This document shows positions 1 to 8,627 of a stretch of DNA of 14,268 bases, piece by piece. Within the stretch, counting starts at the first letter, position 1; each line of letters begins with the position of its first letter. Source of the DNA: Solirubrobacterales bacterium (GTDB lineage: Bacteria; Actinomycetota; Thermoleophilia; Solirubrobacterales; Solirubrobacteraceae); assembly GCA_016215085.1 (NCBI GenBank), contig JACRMD010000341.1:1-14268 (forward strand), in the 5' to 3' direction. The position numbers and the translations under genes are program-made. Below the pieces are notes generated by a model that was not told the origin of the DNA, searched no databases, and saw only the letters and a program-made list of their open reading frames with translations.

Positions 1-409
1 GCTGGTCGGCGCCCGCGTCGGGCGCCGCGCCGTCGGCCAGCCGCGCGGCGCCCGCGGGGTCGTGGGGCTCGGGGATCCGCCGGCGCAGGTGGTCGATCGC
101 GCGGCTGCGGGCGATCGTCAGCAGCCAGGTCAGCAGCCCGGCGCGCCGCGGGTCGTACTCGGTCCCGCGCCGCCACGCCTCGGTGAACACCTGCTGCTGG
201 AGGTCCTCCGCGGTCGCCCGGTCGCGCACGAGCCGGACCAGCAGCCCGAACACCGCCCGGCCGTGCAGCGCGTAGAGCTCCTCCAGCCCGCGGGGGTCGG
301 CGTCGCGCAGGCGCCGCGCGATCCGCCGCTCCTCGCGCGAAGGACGCGCGCGGCGGTCGCCGGGAGCGGCGGTGAGGGGAGCGGGGACGGCGAGGGCCTG
401 GGCACTCAT
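1..409 (-). CDS. ECF-type RNA polymerase sigma factor, C-terminus cut by window edge
   Basis: An alternative sigma factor that would direct RNA polymerase to a specific promoter set. The reading frame enters from the left edge; 136 codons are visible. Residues about 44-111 match sigma-70 region 2: ELYALHGRAVFGLLVRLVRD, then ATAEDLQQQVFTEAWRR, then LLTWLLTIARSRAIDHLRRR, the core-binding and -10-recognition helices of ECF factors. Region 4, the -35-binding helix-turn-helix, should lie outside the window. The first 35 residues are a low-complexity Ala/Pro then Arg-rich leader. ATG at 409 has a GAGG two bases upstream, close for a ribosome site; an in-frame ATG at 436 is possible. It is divergent from the secreted HtaA-like gene, a usual layout for a sigma factor and its target, but no anti-sigma gene is visible here, so that link is inference. 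Family call is confident, subgroup is not. Confidence 0.88.
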   Translation of the reverse strand, partial: MSAQALAVPAPLTAAPGDRRARPSREERRIARRLRDADPRGLEELYALHGRAVFGLLVRLVRDRATAEDLQQQVFTEAWRRGTEYDPRRAGLLTWLLTIARSRAIDHLRRRIPEPHDPAGAARLADGAAPDAGADQ

Positions 410-509
410 GGCCTCGTGGTCTACGGATGGCGGCATCGGATCGGTTGTGGCGCGAAGGGGCTCAACCGGTCGTACGGGCCTGCGCGGAGTCTGGATGGCA
501 ACCCAACCC

Positions 510-515
510 AGGAGG
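510..515 (+). promoter_or_regulatory. Ribosome binding site AGGAGG setting the start at 520
   Basis: A perfect AGGAGG lies four bases before ATG at 520. It selects this start over the longer in-frame extension from 427, which would put about 31 non-signal residues ahead of a normal signal peptide. Confidence 0.75.
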
Positions 516-519
516 ACCC

Positions 520-1356
520 ATGAGCAGGACGACCCTCGGCGCGCTGGCGGCGCTCGGCGCGCTCGCCGCCGCAGCCCCGGCCCAGGCCGCGCAGGTGCCG
601 CTGGCCGGCGGCAGCACCACCCTCAAGCTCGACGGCGCGACCGCCAGGGTCCTGACCGGCGCGGGCTTCCGCGTGGCGCCCGTCGCGCCCGCGAAGGCCG
701 GGAGCGCCGGCATCGCGTTCCCGATCAGCGGCGGCCGCGTCGACATCGCGCGGGACGGCTCGAACCTGGTCGTCACGGGCGTCACCGCCTCGCTGACCCA
801 GCGCGGCGCCACGGCGCTGAACAAGGCCTTCGGGGTCCGGGCGTTCAAGCGCGGCATCCGCCTGGGCACCGTGCGGATCGCCGCCGAGCCCAAGAACCTG
901 CGCTTCACCGGCGGGGCCACCTCGCTGGCCGTCGACCCGGGCGCGCTCCAGGCGCTGCAGTCGCTCGGGGTCACGCCGGGCCTGGTCGCGCCCGCCACGG
1001 CGAACGCCGACGGCAGCTTCGGGTTCCCCATCGCGCCGGGCAGCACCGTCGACGCCAAGACGCTCGCGGGCACGATCGGGCACGCGGGCGGCATCACGCT
1101 GACCAAGGGCGGCACGACGGTCGCGCTGACGGACTTCGACGTCGTCATCGACGCGACGCCGTCGCTGCTGGCGACCGTCAACGGCTCGGCGCAGAAGGTC
1201 GAGATCCTGTCGCTCGACGTCACCGCGACGAGCCCGCCCACCGCGACGGCGAAGCTGACCAAGGCGGCCGCCGACGCGCTGAACGCGGCGTTCGGGACGA
1301 CGGCGTTGGCGGAGGGGCTCACCCTCGGCGTCGCCACGGTGCGCCCGACGCTCTGA
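520..1356 (+). CDS. Secreted HtaA-like tandem-repeat protein
   Basis: A 278-residue exported protein of unknown role. Residues 1-23 are a Sec signal peptide (MSRTTLGALAALGALAAAAP) with likely AQA|A cleavage after residue 23. The mature part looks beta-rich, without cysteines. It has two unequal repeats. Repeat 1 covers about 30-120 and repeat 2 about 131-274. Each opens with a GSTTLKLD / GATSLAVD strand, has an FPI turn (FPISGG, FPIAPG) and ends in a helix-like block (LTQRGATALNKAFG, LTKAAADALNAAFG) followed by a GIRLGTVRI / GLTLGVATV strand. Repeat 2 also has a middle section IGHAGGITLT...VALTDFDVVID...LLATVNG (186-222), which resembles the HtaA domain of actinobacterial surface proteins. 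HtaA proteins of corynebacteria bind haem, but I see no proof of haem binding here. It is divergent from the sigma factor gene and followed by a long hairpin. Export is confident; the HtaA relation is moderate. Confidence 0.75.
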   Translation: MSRTTLGALAALGALAAAAPAQAAQVPLAGGSTTLKLDGATARVLTGAGFRVAPVAPAKAGSAGIAFPISGGRVDIARDGSNLVVTGVTASLTQRGATALNKAFGVRAFKRGIRLGTVRIAAEPKNLRFTGGATSLAVDPGALQALQSLGVTPGLVAPATANADGSFGFPIAPGSTVDAKTLAGTIGHAGGITLTKGGTTVALTDFDVVIDATPSLLATVNGSAQKVEILSLDVTATSPPTATAKLTKAAADALNAAFGTTALAEGLTLGVATVRPTL

Positions 1357-1377
1357 CGACAAGGTCCGTGACGTCTA

Positions 1378-1454
1378 GGCTCCAGGGCCGTTGGACTGGT
1401 GGGGGTGGCCGTACCGACAGGCCGGTCCCCACCAGCCACGATCGCCCTGGAGCC
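1378..1454 (+). promoter_or_regulatory. Long nested hairpin covering the ribosome-binding site of the receiver gene
   Basis: Three nested inverted repeats fill this gap. The outer stem is GGCTCCAGGGC (1378-1388) with GCCCTGGAGCC (1444-1454), 11 bp without mismatch. The middle stem is CTGGTGGGG (1396-1404) with CCCCACCAG (1427-1435), 9 bp. The inner stem is GGCC (1407-1410) with GGCC (1420-1423). The only Shine-Dalgarno-like motif for the gene starting at 1457, GGAG at 1449-1452, lies inside the outer 3' arm. The structure could gate translation of the receiver gene, or terminate transcription from the HtaA-like gene, although no T-run follows. The pairing is seen directly; function is inference. 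Confidence 0.6.
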
Positions 1455-1456
1455 CG

Positions 1457-1832
1457 ATGATCCGCGTCCTCGTCGTCGACGACCACCCCGTCCTGCGCGC
1501 CGGCCTGGAGGCCGTGCTGCGCGCCGAGCCCGGGCTCCGCTGCGTCGGCGCGAGCCACGACGGCGCGACGATGTGGCGCCTGCTGCGGCGCACGCGGCCC
1601 GACGTCGTGGTGCTCGACCACCGGCGCGAGGACGAGGACGGCCTCGAGCTGTGCCGCGCGGTCCGCGGCGAGCCCGCGGCGCCCGCGGTGCTGCTCTACA
1701 CCGCGGCGCCGTCGGACGCGCTGCGCGACGCCGCGCGCGAGGCCGGCGCGGCGGACGTCGTCGACAAGTCCGTCTCCACGGACGTGCTGTTCGACGCGAT
1801 CCGCCTGGCCGGCCGGCGCCTCGGCGTCGCGC

Positions 1833-1855
<23 letters not shown>
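1457..1855 (+). CDS. Receiver-only response regulator (REC domain, no output domain)
   Basis: A 132-residue single-domain phosphoacceptor protein that would be phosphorylated by a histidine kinase not present here. The REC fold fills almost the whole protein: acidic pocket D8-D9 (VLVVDDH), phosphoacceptor D54 (DVVVLDH), switch residue T82 (LLYT) and K104 (VVDKS). The N-terminus resembles NarL/LuxR-type regulators (VVDDHPVLRAGLEAVL), but the protein stops at residue 132, just after the last REC helix, with no helix-turn-helix. The loop after D54 reads HRREDEDG where these regulators usually have a Met-Pro (LRMPGMDG type). ATG at 1457 aligns exactly with the start of the first REC strand. The last 23 bases overlap the end of aconitase on the opposite strand, so a DNA-binding domain cannot follow. 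It may act through protein contact like other single-domain regulators, or be a shortened NarL-type gene. Confidence 0.85.
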
Positions 1856-4640
<2,785 letters not shown>

Positions 4641-4653
4641 GGTCGTGGTCCTT

Positions 4654-5064
4654 TCAGGCGTCGGCGGGGAGCACCACGAAGGCTTCCCCGCCCGGGGTCG
4701 GTACGGATCGGAAGTGGTCGTCGAGCGTCACGATCCTCGTCGTGCGCACGATGCCCGCAAGGGCGACGAGCGACGCGTCGGTGAGCCCGAGGAACGGATG
4801 GCGGCGTGCCACGCGCAACGTCTCGGCGAGGCCGTCGGCCCACCAGCGCACGGCGTACGCGCCGGCGTCGAGGTCGCGCCAGAGCGCGCGCCGGCCGGGA
4901 TCGCCGCCCCGGCGCCGGACGAGGTAGTCCATCTCGGCGAGGGCCAGCGGCGTGGTGACGAGATCCTCGTCGGCGACCTCGACCCACTCGGCGAGCGCCC
5001 CGTGATCCGGGTCGCTGCCGTCGTAGAGCGCGACGACCGCCGACGTGTCGAGGACGACGGTCAC
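4654..5064 (-). CDS. vapC: VapC-type PIN-domain ribonuclease toxin
   Basis: A 136-residue PIN-domain protein, the usual VapC size, expected to cut RNA using Mg2+ and to be held inactive by its antitoxin. The acidic active-site set is visible: D6 in the opening strand (VVLDTSAVVALYD), E44 (LALAEMDYL), D96 (FLGLTDASLVALA) and D115 or D116 (IVTLDDHF). The start is GTG at 5064, which shares GTGA with the TGA stop of vapB, so translation is coupled; this start places D6 where PIN proteins need it. The gene ends 13 bases before acnA. A longer frame upstream reads through vapB in the wrong frame and is not used. The RNA target cannot be told from sequence. Confidence 0.9.
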   Translation of the reverse strand: MTVVLDTSAVVALYDGSDPDHGALAEWVEVADEDLVTTPLALAEMDYLVRRRGGDPGRRALWRDLDAGAYAVRWWADGLAETLRVARRHPFLGLTDASLVALAGIVRTTRIVTLDDHFRSVPTPGGEAFVVLPADA

Positions 5065-5288
5065 TCCTCGCCGAAGCCCTCGAGCATCTGGTCCATGTCG
5101 CGACGGGCGCTCAGGCCGTCGGTGCTGCGGAACACACCGACCGAGGGCTTCGGGCGCTTGGGCCGCTGGACCGCCCCGGCGAGCGTGCGGCGGATGAACT
5201 CCGCCTTGGTGATGCCCTCCTCGGCGGCGCGGCGCGCCAGGCGCTCGTCGAGCTCCTCCTCGAGGTAGATGCTCGTCTTCTTGCGCAC
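5061..5288 (-). CDS. vapB: VapB-type ribbon-helix-helix antitoxin
   Basis: A 75-residue antitoxin that should bind and neutralise the downstream PIN toxin and repress their shared promoter. Residues 5-9 (TSIYL) form the DNA-contacting strand of a ribbon-helix-helix fold, followed by two helices at about 10-23 and 27-40 (EELDERLARRAAEEG, TKAEFIRRTLAGAV). The tail from 46 on (PKPSVGVFRSTDGLSARRD) is the expected toxin-binding region; F53 and R54 are typical of segments that enter PIN active sites. The GTG start at 5288 is just two bases from a perfect palindrome, leaving no room for a Shine-Dalgarno, so the transcript may be leaderless. The gene overlaps vapC by four bases (GTGA). Confidence 0.88.
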   Translation of the reverse strand: MRKKTSIYLEEELDERLARRAAEEGITKAEFIRRTLAGAVQRPKRPKPSVGVFRSTDGLSARRDMDQMLEGFGEE

Positions 5289-5290
5289 GC

Positions 5291-5313
5291 AACGTAGGGT
5301 ATCACCCTACGTT
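5291..5313. promoter_or_regulatory. Perfect 10-bp palindrome, probable VapB operator and promoter
   Basis: AACGTAGGGT (5291-5300), spacer ATC, then ACCCTACGTT (5304-5313) is a perfect inverted repeat. It sits two bases upstream of the vapB start and in the divergent gap shared with the membrane-protein gene at 5349. Ribbon-helix-helix antitoxins bind such palindromes at their own promoters. On the minus strand TACCCT, a TAnnnT -10-like hexamer, lies within it at a distance that would start the transcript near the vapB GTG. The repeat is seen directly; protein binding is inference. Confidence 0.75.
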
Positions 5314-5348
5314 CGCCCCGGAAGCTCGATCGGGCGTACAGTCAGCCC

Positions 5349-5792
5349 GTGGACGCCGCCACCGAGCACCCGCATCCCTCGCGCCTGAAGCTCGTGGGCC
5401 TCCGGGCGCTGATCGCGCTGGCGGCGCTGAACATCTGGACCGGCGCGCCCCTGCTGGGCGTGTGGGTCGGGTCCAAGGCGGCGAGCTCGAGCCAGCCGAG
5501 CATGGGCATCTTCGCCCTCATCGCCATCGTGATCTTCGCGACCTGCCTGGCCCTCGTGCGCCTGATCGCGTGGGCCACCGCCGTGCACGACGACCTCACC
5601 GGGGAGCGCCACGCCGTCCGCCGCCAGGTGCCGTGGCTGCGCAGCATGCGCGGTGAGCGCGTCGAGTGGGAGCGCGGCCGGGCCGGCCTGACGGCGCTCG
5701 AGCGGACGCTGGTCGCCGTCGTCCTGCTGGCGACCGTCGTCTTCGAGGTCTGGTTCTTCTTCTTCTCCGGCTCGTCGATCGGCTCGGGCTAG
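5349..5792 (+). CDS. Small membrane protein with three predicted transmembrane helices
   Basis: A 147-residue protein of unrecognised family. Hydrophobic segments lie at about 17-39 (LRALIALAALNIWTGAPLLG), 52-76 (GIFALIAIVIFATCLALVRL) and 119-140 (LVAVVLLATVVFEVWFFFF). A basic, Arg-rich loop (87-118) separates the second and third helices and is probably cytoplasmic. No catalytic motif is visible. The start is GTG at 5349 with no Shine-Dalgarno; TACAGT at 5337-5342 could be a -10 box placing transcription start at or next to the GTG, so leaderless translation is likely. The end is convergent with the DsbA-like gene and the two stops share CTAG (5789-5792). It shares its promoter gap with vapB, so VapB binding might affect it too. 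Confidence 0.7.
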   Translation: MDAATEHPHPSRLKLVGLRALIALAALNIWTGAPLLGVWVGSKAASSSQPSMGIFALIAIVIFATCLALVRLIAWATAVHDDLTGERHAVRRQVPWLRSMRGERVEWERGRAGLTALERTLVAVVLLATVVFEVWFFFFSGSSIGSG

Positions 5793-6538
5793 GCCCCGCC
5801 GTCCCGCGGCAGCAGCGCGTCGATCCGCGCGTCGAGCTCGCCCGGGGCCAGCGTCTGCAGCAGCACCTTCTCGAGCCTGCCGCCGGTGCGCCCGAGCAGG
5901 AATGTCGGCGTGCGGTCGACGGCGTTGCGGATGGCCAGCGTCCGCGCGTCGGTCAGCAGCTTCGCCGCGGCCGGGCCGTCGGCGCCGGCCAGCGCCCGCT
6001 CGACGTCCAGGCCGGGCACGGCGCCGAGCACGCCCCGCAGCCACGCGTCGGTGACGTAGCCGCTGTTCTCGGCGCCCTGGTTGTAGTACATGAGGTCCGA
6101 CGCGTTCCACAGCCGGTCCTGGGCGGTGGCCGCGGCCAGCACGGCGGCGGCGCGCCCCGAGTCCCGGCCGAGCACCGCGAGCATCCGCAGCTCGATCTTC
6201 AGCTTCCCCGTCCGCACGTACCGGCGGATGACCTGCGGCTGGGCGCCCACCGTGTAGCGGCGGCAGAACGGGCACTGGGGGTCGGCGAACTCGACCAGGG
6301 TGAGGGGCGCGTCCGCGCGGCCGAGCGTGATGCCGTCCTGCGGGATGCCCGCCAGCAGCGCGCGCGTCTCGCGCGCGCCCGCGACCTTCGGCGGCGGCCC
6401 GGAGCCGCCGTCCTCGTCGCCGCCCAGCCCGCCGAGCAGCGGCACCAGCGCGACCGCCGCGAGGGCGAGCGCGGCGACGACGACCGCGGCGATCCGGAGC
6501 CGCTCGCTGCGGCGCGGCGTGGACGGGGGCTGGGACAT
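5789..6538 (-). CDS. Membrane-anchored DsbA-like thiol-disulfide oxidoreductase (second copy)
   Basis: An exported thioredoxin-fold protein of 249 residues that would oxidise or isomerise cysteines in secreted proteins. One N-terminal anchor helix (about 15-38) is followed by a Gly/Asp/Pro linker. The DsbA-type core starts at LAGIPQDGITLG (61-73). The active site CPFC is at 89-92 inside LVEFADPQCPFC, and the cis-proline is P211 (DRTPTFLLG). The helical insert carries LWNASDLMYYNQGAENSGYV. It is a close paralogue of the gene at 6994-7806, with matching blocks throughout, and lies 12 bases after the VKOR gene, so it is the last gene of a three-gene operon. No Shine-Dalgarno is evident. Its stop overlaps the convergent membrane-protein gene by four bases. 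Oxidase versus isomerase role is not resolved. Confidence 0.9.
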   Translation of the reverse strand: MSQPPSTPRRSERLRIAAVVVAALALAAVALVPLLGGLGGDEDGGSGPPPKVAGARETRALLAGIPQDGITLGRADAPLTLVEFADPQCPFCRRYTVGAQPQVIRRYVRTGKLKIELRMLAVLGRDSGRAAAVLAAATAQDRLWNASDLMYYNQGAENSGYVTDAWLRGVLGAVPGLDVERALAGADGPAAAKLLTDARTLAIRNAVDRTPTFLLGRTGGRLEKVLLQTLAPGELDARIDALLPRDGGA

Positions 6539-6550
6539 GGCCGCGCGACG

Positions 6551-6997
6551 CTAGTGCACGGCCATCGCCGGCGCCAGCCCGGCCTCGGGGTCGGGCCCGC
6601 GCACCAGCCGCACGCACGTGACCAGCGCGAGGCCGGCCATGAGAGCCTGGCTGAGCAGGCACCACTGGCAGAGGGCCTCGATCGAGAAGACCTCGCGGTA
6701 GGTGAGGTACGCGCTGAAGCCGAAGCCGCTGACGCCGAGGCCCGCCGCGGCCAGCCGCGCGCCCTCCCCGGGGACGAAGAGCGTCGCCAGGATGGCGGAG
6801 TAGCCCAGCAGGCCCAGCAGCGCGACCGGCACGCCGGCCAGCTCGGACCACGGCGAGGTCTGCACCTTCACGCACCCGTGCGCGATGTTGCACACGGGTG
6901 CGATGCCGGCGTAGTGCACGTACGTGAGGTAGCCCGCCACGGCCACGCCGGCGACCGCCAGCGCGAGCGCGGCGGCGCCCAGGCGGCGGTCCGTCAC
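6551..6997 (-). CDS. VKOR family protein, membrane thiol oxidase that recharges DsbA
   Basis: A 148-residue bacterial vitamin K epoxide reductase homologue. These proteins replace DsbB in actinobacteria: they pass electrons from a reduced DsbA-like partner to menaquinone. All key residues are present: the loop pair C36 and C42 (APVCNIAHGC), the quinone-side motif CQWC at 110-113, and the conserved S51 in WSELAGVPVALLGLLGY. Four hydrophobic segments are visible at about 6-28, 54-74, 84-100 and 113-133. The GTG start at 6997 overlaps the TGA stop of the upstream DsbA-like gene (GTGA), so translation is coupled. There is no fused thioredoxin domain; separate partners are encoded on both sides. 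The tail PDPEAGLAPAMAVH carries no motif. Confidence 0.93.
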   Translation of the reverse strand: MTDRRLGAAALALAVAGVAVAGYLTYVHYAGIAPVCNIAHGCVKVQTSPWSELAGVPVALLGLLGYSAILATLFVPGEGARLAAAGLGVSGFGFSAYLTYREVFSIEALCQWCLLSQALMAGLALVTCVRLVRGPDPEAGLAPAMAVH

Positions 6998-7806
6998 GAC
7001 TGCGCCGAGGCCAGCGCCTTGTCGATCTCCTTGGACATCGCGTCGCTGGTGAGCTCCTGGAGCTCGACCTTCTTCAGCGTCCCGCCCGTCGGGCCGAGCA
7101 GGAAGCTCGGCGTGCTCATGATGCCGTTCTTCTGCGCGGCGGCGTCGGCGGTCTGCAGCTCCTTGGCCGCGGGCGCGCCGGACGCGTCCGACAGCGCCTT
7201 GTCGACGTCGAGGCCGGGGATGGCGCCGAGGATGCCGTTGATCCACTCGTCGGTGACGTAGCCCGTGTTCTCCTGGCCCTGGTTGAAGTAGACGAGGTGG
7301 GCCGCGTTCCAGAGCTTGTCCTGCTGCGCGGCACCCGCCAGGGCCTGGCCGGCCTTCTTGGAGTCCGCGCCGACGAACGTCAGGACCTGCAGCTGCATCT
7401 TGACCTTGCCGGTGCGGACGTACTTCTCGACGAGCGGCGGCACCGCGTTCATCGCGTACTCCTTGCAGAACGGGCACTGCGGGTCGGCGAACTCGACCAG
7501 CGTGACGGGGGCGTCGGCCTTGCCGAGCGTGATCCCGTCCTGCGGGATGCCGGCGAGCATCTCGGTGGTCTCCTTGGCGCCGGCGACCTCGCCGCCGCCG
7601 GAGGACCCGCCGTCGTCGCCGCCGCCGGACGACAGGGCGATGGCGACCGCGACGATCGCGACCGCCCCGAGCAGGACGGCGCCGAGCTGGAACAGGCGGC
7701 GGCGCCGCGCCGCGGCGGTCGCCTCCTCGCGCTCCTTGGCCAGGCGCGCCTCGCGCGCGGCCTCCTTGCGCTCCTTCTTGGTGGGCTGGGGAGTGAGGTT
7801 CGACAT
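6994..7806 (-). CDS. Membrane-anchored DsbA-like thiol-disulfide oxidoreductase (first copy)
   Basis: A 270-residue thioredoxin-fold protein, first gene of the disulfide operon. Residues 10-38 are a highly charged cytoplasmic region (KKERKEAAREARLAKEREE), followed by an anchor helix at about 39-58 and a Gly/Asp/Ser linker (61-73). The catalytic domain has CPFC at 111-114 in LVEFADPQCPFC and the cis-proline P233 in MSTPSFLLG. LWNAAHLVYFNQGQENTGYV lies in the inserted helical subdomain. It would introduce disulfides in exported proteins and be reoxidised by the VKOR whose start overlaps its stop. It differs from the second copy mainly by the long charged N-terminus. ATG at 7806 has only a weak CGGAA upstream. 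Confidence 0.92.
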   Translation of the reverse strand: MSNLTPQPTKKERKEAAREARLAKEREEATAAARRRRLFQLGAVLLGAVAIVAVAIALSSGGGDDGGSSGGGEVAGAKETTEMLAGIPQDGITLGKADAPVTLVEFADPQCPFCKEYAMNAVPPLVEKYVRTGKVKMQLQVLTFVGADSKKAGQALAGAAQQDKLWNAAHLVYFNQGQENTGYVTDEWINGILGAIPGLDVDKALSDASGAPAAKELQTADAAAQKNGIMSTPSFLLGPTGGTLKKVELQELTSDAMSKEIDKALASAQS

Positions 7807-7838
7807 GGGTTCCGTTTGAGGATCGAGGGATGGGACGA

Positions 7839-7866
7839 GCGTCGCGACCGTAGAAGTCCGCGACGC
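7839..7866. promoter_or_regulatory. Inverted repeat upstream of the DsbA-VKOR operon
   Basis: GCGTCGCG (7839-7846) and CGCGACGC (7859-7866) form a perfect 8-bp inverted repeat with a 12-base spacer. On the minus strand the spacer contains TACGGT (7852-7847), a TAnnnT -10-like hexamer about 40 bases before the ATG at 7806. It could be an operator around a promoter, or a hairpin ending the upstream operon that stops at 7933; no T-run follows. No clear -35 was seen. Confidence 0.35.
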
Positions 7867-7932
7867 CCCTCGGTGATCTACGCCCGCCGCGGGGGCACGC
7901 GGGGACGGGAGCGCGCGGGTGCGCGACGCGGG

Positions 7933-8160
7933 CTAGCGGACGGCGAGCGCCGCCGGCGGCCGGCGGGGCGCGAAGCGCCGGGCGGCCAGGCGCGCGAGCG
8001 AGTCCTCGCCGAGGTGCCGCCCGGCCAGGGGCGGCACGAGCAGCACGAGCGCCGGCGAGAGCAGCACCAGGCCGCTTCCGAGGCCGGGGACCGCCGCCGC
8101 GACCACCAGGAGCCCCGCCGCGAGGGCGAGCCCCAGGAGGTGCGGGAGGCGCTGGCCCAT
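7933..8160 (-). CDS. Tiny membrane protein, 75 residues
   Basis: A short protein of unrecognised family. Two hydrophobic stretches (about 5-22, LPHLLGLALAAGLLVVAAAV, and 27-46, SGLVLLSPALVLLVPPLAG) form a helical hairpin. The C-terminal 25 residues are basic (LARLAARRFAPRRPP) and probably cytoplasmic. ATG at 8160 forms TGATG with the stop of the lipoprotein gene, sharing one base, so it is probably translated by coupling; no separate Shine-Dalgarno is seen. A longer version from 8244 would add 28 Ala/Arg-rich residues inside the preceding gene and is unlikely. It is the last gene of the three-gene leftward unit. Confidence 0.6.
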   Translation of the reverse strand: MGQRLPHLLGLALAAGLLVVAAAVPGLGSGLVLLSPALVLLVPPLAGRHLGEDSLARLAARRFAPRRPPAALAVR

Positions 8161-8627
8161 CAGGTGGATGGTACGCGCAGCGGCAGGGAGCCGCCGTCGT
8201 ACAGCAGCCGCACGGGCGGCTGCTGGCCCTCCCGGTGATGCCACGCCACCACGAGCGAGCTCTCCTCACCCGGCTTGAGCCGCGCGCGCATGCCGGTGCG
8301 CAGCTGCTCGTTGACCGGCATGAGGTTCACGCGGCCGGTCGGCCACAGCGGGTGGCCGGGCGCGACGGCGAACGTGATGCTGGCCTTGACCCGGTGGCCG
8401 CGCGCGTCGACCGCGCGCATGCTCGAGGCCAGGACGTCCATCGGCCGCAGCGAGTCGTTGCGGATGCGCCCGCCGACGATGCGGTCCTGGGGCTTGAGCT
8501 CGAGCCGCGTGGTCCGCGGCCCGTCGCTCCACAGCAGGGCGCCGTCGCGCGCGCCGTCGCCGGCGCCGCACCCCGCGGCGGCGACGGCGGAGGCCGCGAG
8601 GAGGCCGAGGCCGAGCGCGCGCCGCAT
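8160..8627 (-). CDS. Predicted lipoprotein, unknown function
   Basis: A 155-residue exported protein. MRRALGLGLLAASAVAAAGC is a type II signal peptide with lipobox AAGC at residue 20. The rest looks like a single small beta-sandwich: alternating hydrophobic strands such as RIVGGRIRNDSLRPMDVLAS, ITFAVAPGHP, LKPGEESSLVVAWHH and VRLLYDGGSLPLRVP. No other cysteine is present after the lipid site, apart from the C20 itself, and no catalytic motif is evident. GGAG at 8636-8639 (minus strand) lies eight bases before the ATG, which also forms TGATG with the stop of the beta-helix gene. The tight coupling suggests it works with the beta-helix protein at the cell surface. I do not recognise the family. 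Confidence 0.72.
   Translation of the reverse strand: MRRALGLGLLAASAVAAAGCGAGDGARDGALLWSDGPRTTRLELKPQDRIVGGRIRNDSLRPMDVLASSMRAVDARGHRVKASITFAVAPGHPLWPTGRVNLMPVNEQLRTGMRARLKPGEESSLVVAWHHREGQQPPVRLLYDGGSLPLRVPST

Noticed and set aside
421..1362. Minus-strand frame opposite the HtaA-like gene
   Set aside because: Arg/Gly-rich shadow with no motif; the plus-strand gene has a ribosome site and signal peptide.
1378..1454. Reading the nested hairpin as a plain Rho-independent terminator
   Set aside because: No T-run follows the stem, the loop region is long and branched, and the stem abuts a start codon; termination remains possible but is not the simplest reading.
5666..7261. 531-codon plus-strand frame opposite the DsbA/VKOR operon
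   Set aside because: No domain; the minus-strand genes carry complete CPFC and CQWC sites and overlap in proper operon style.
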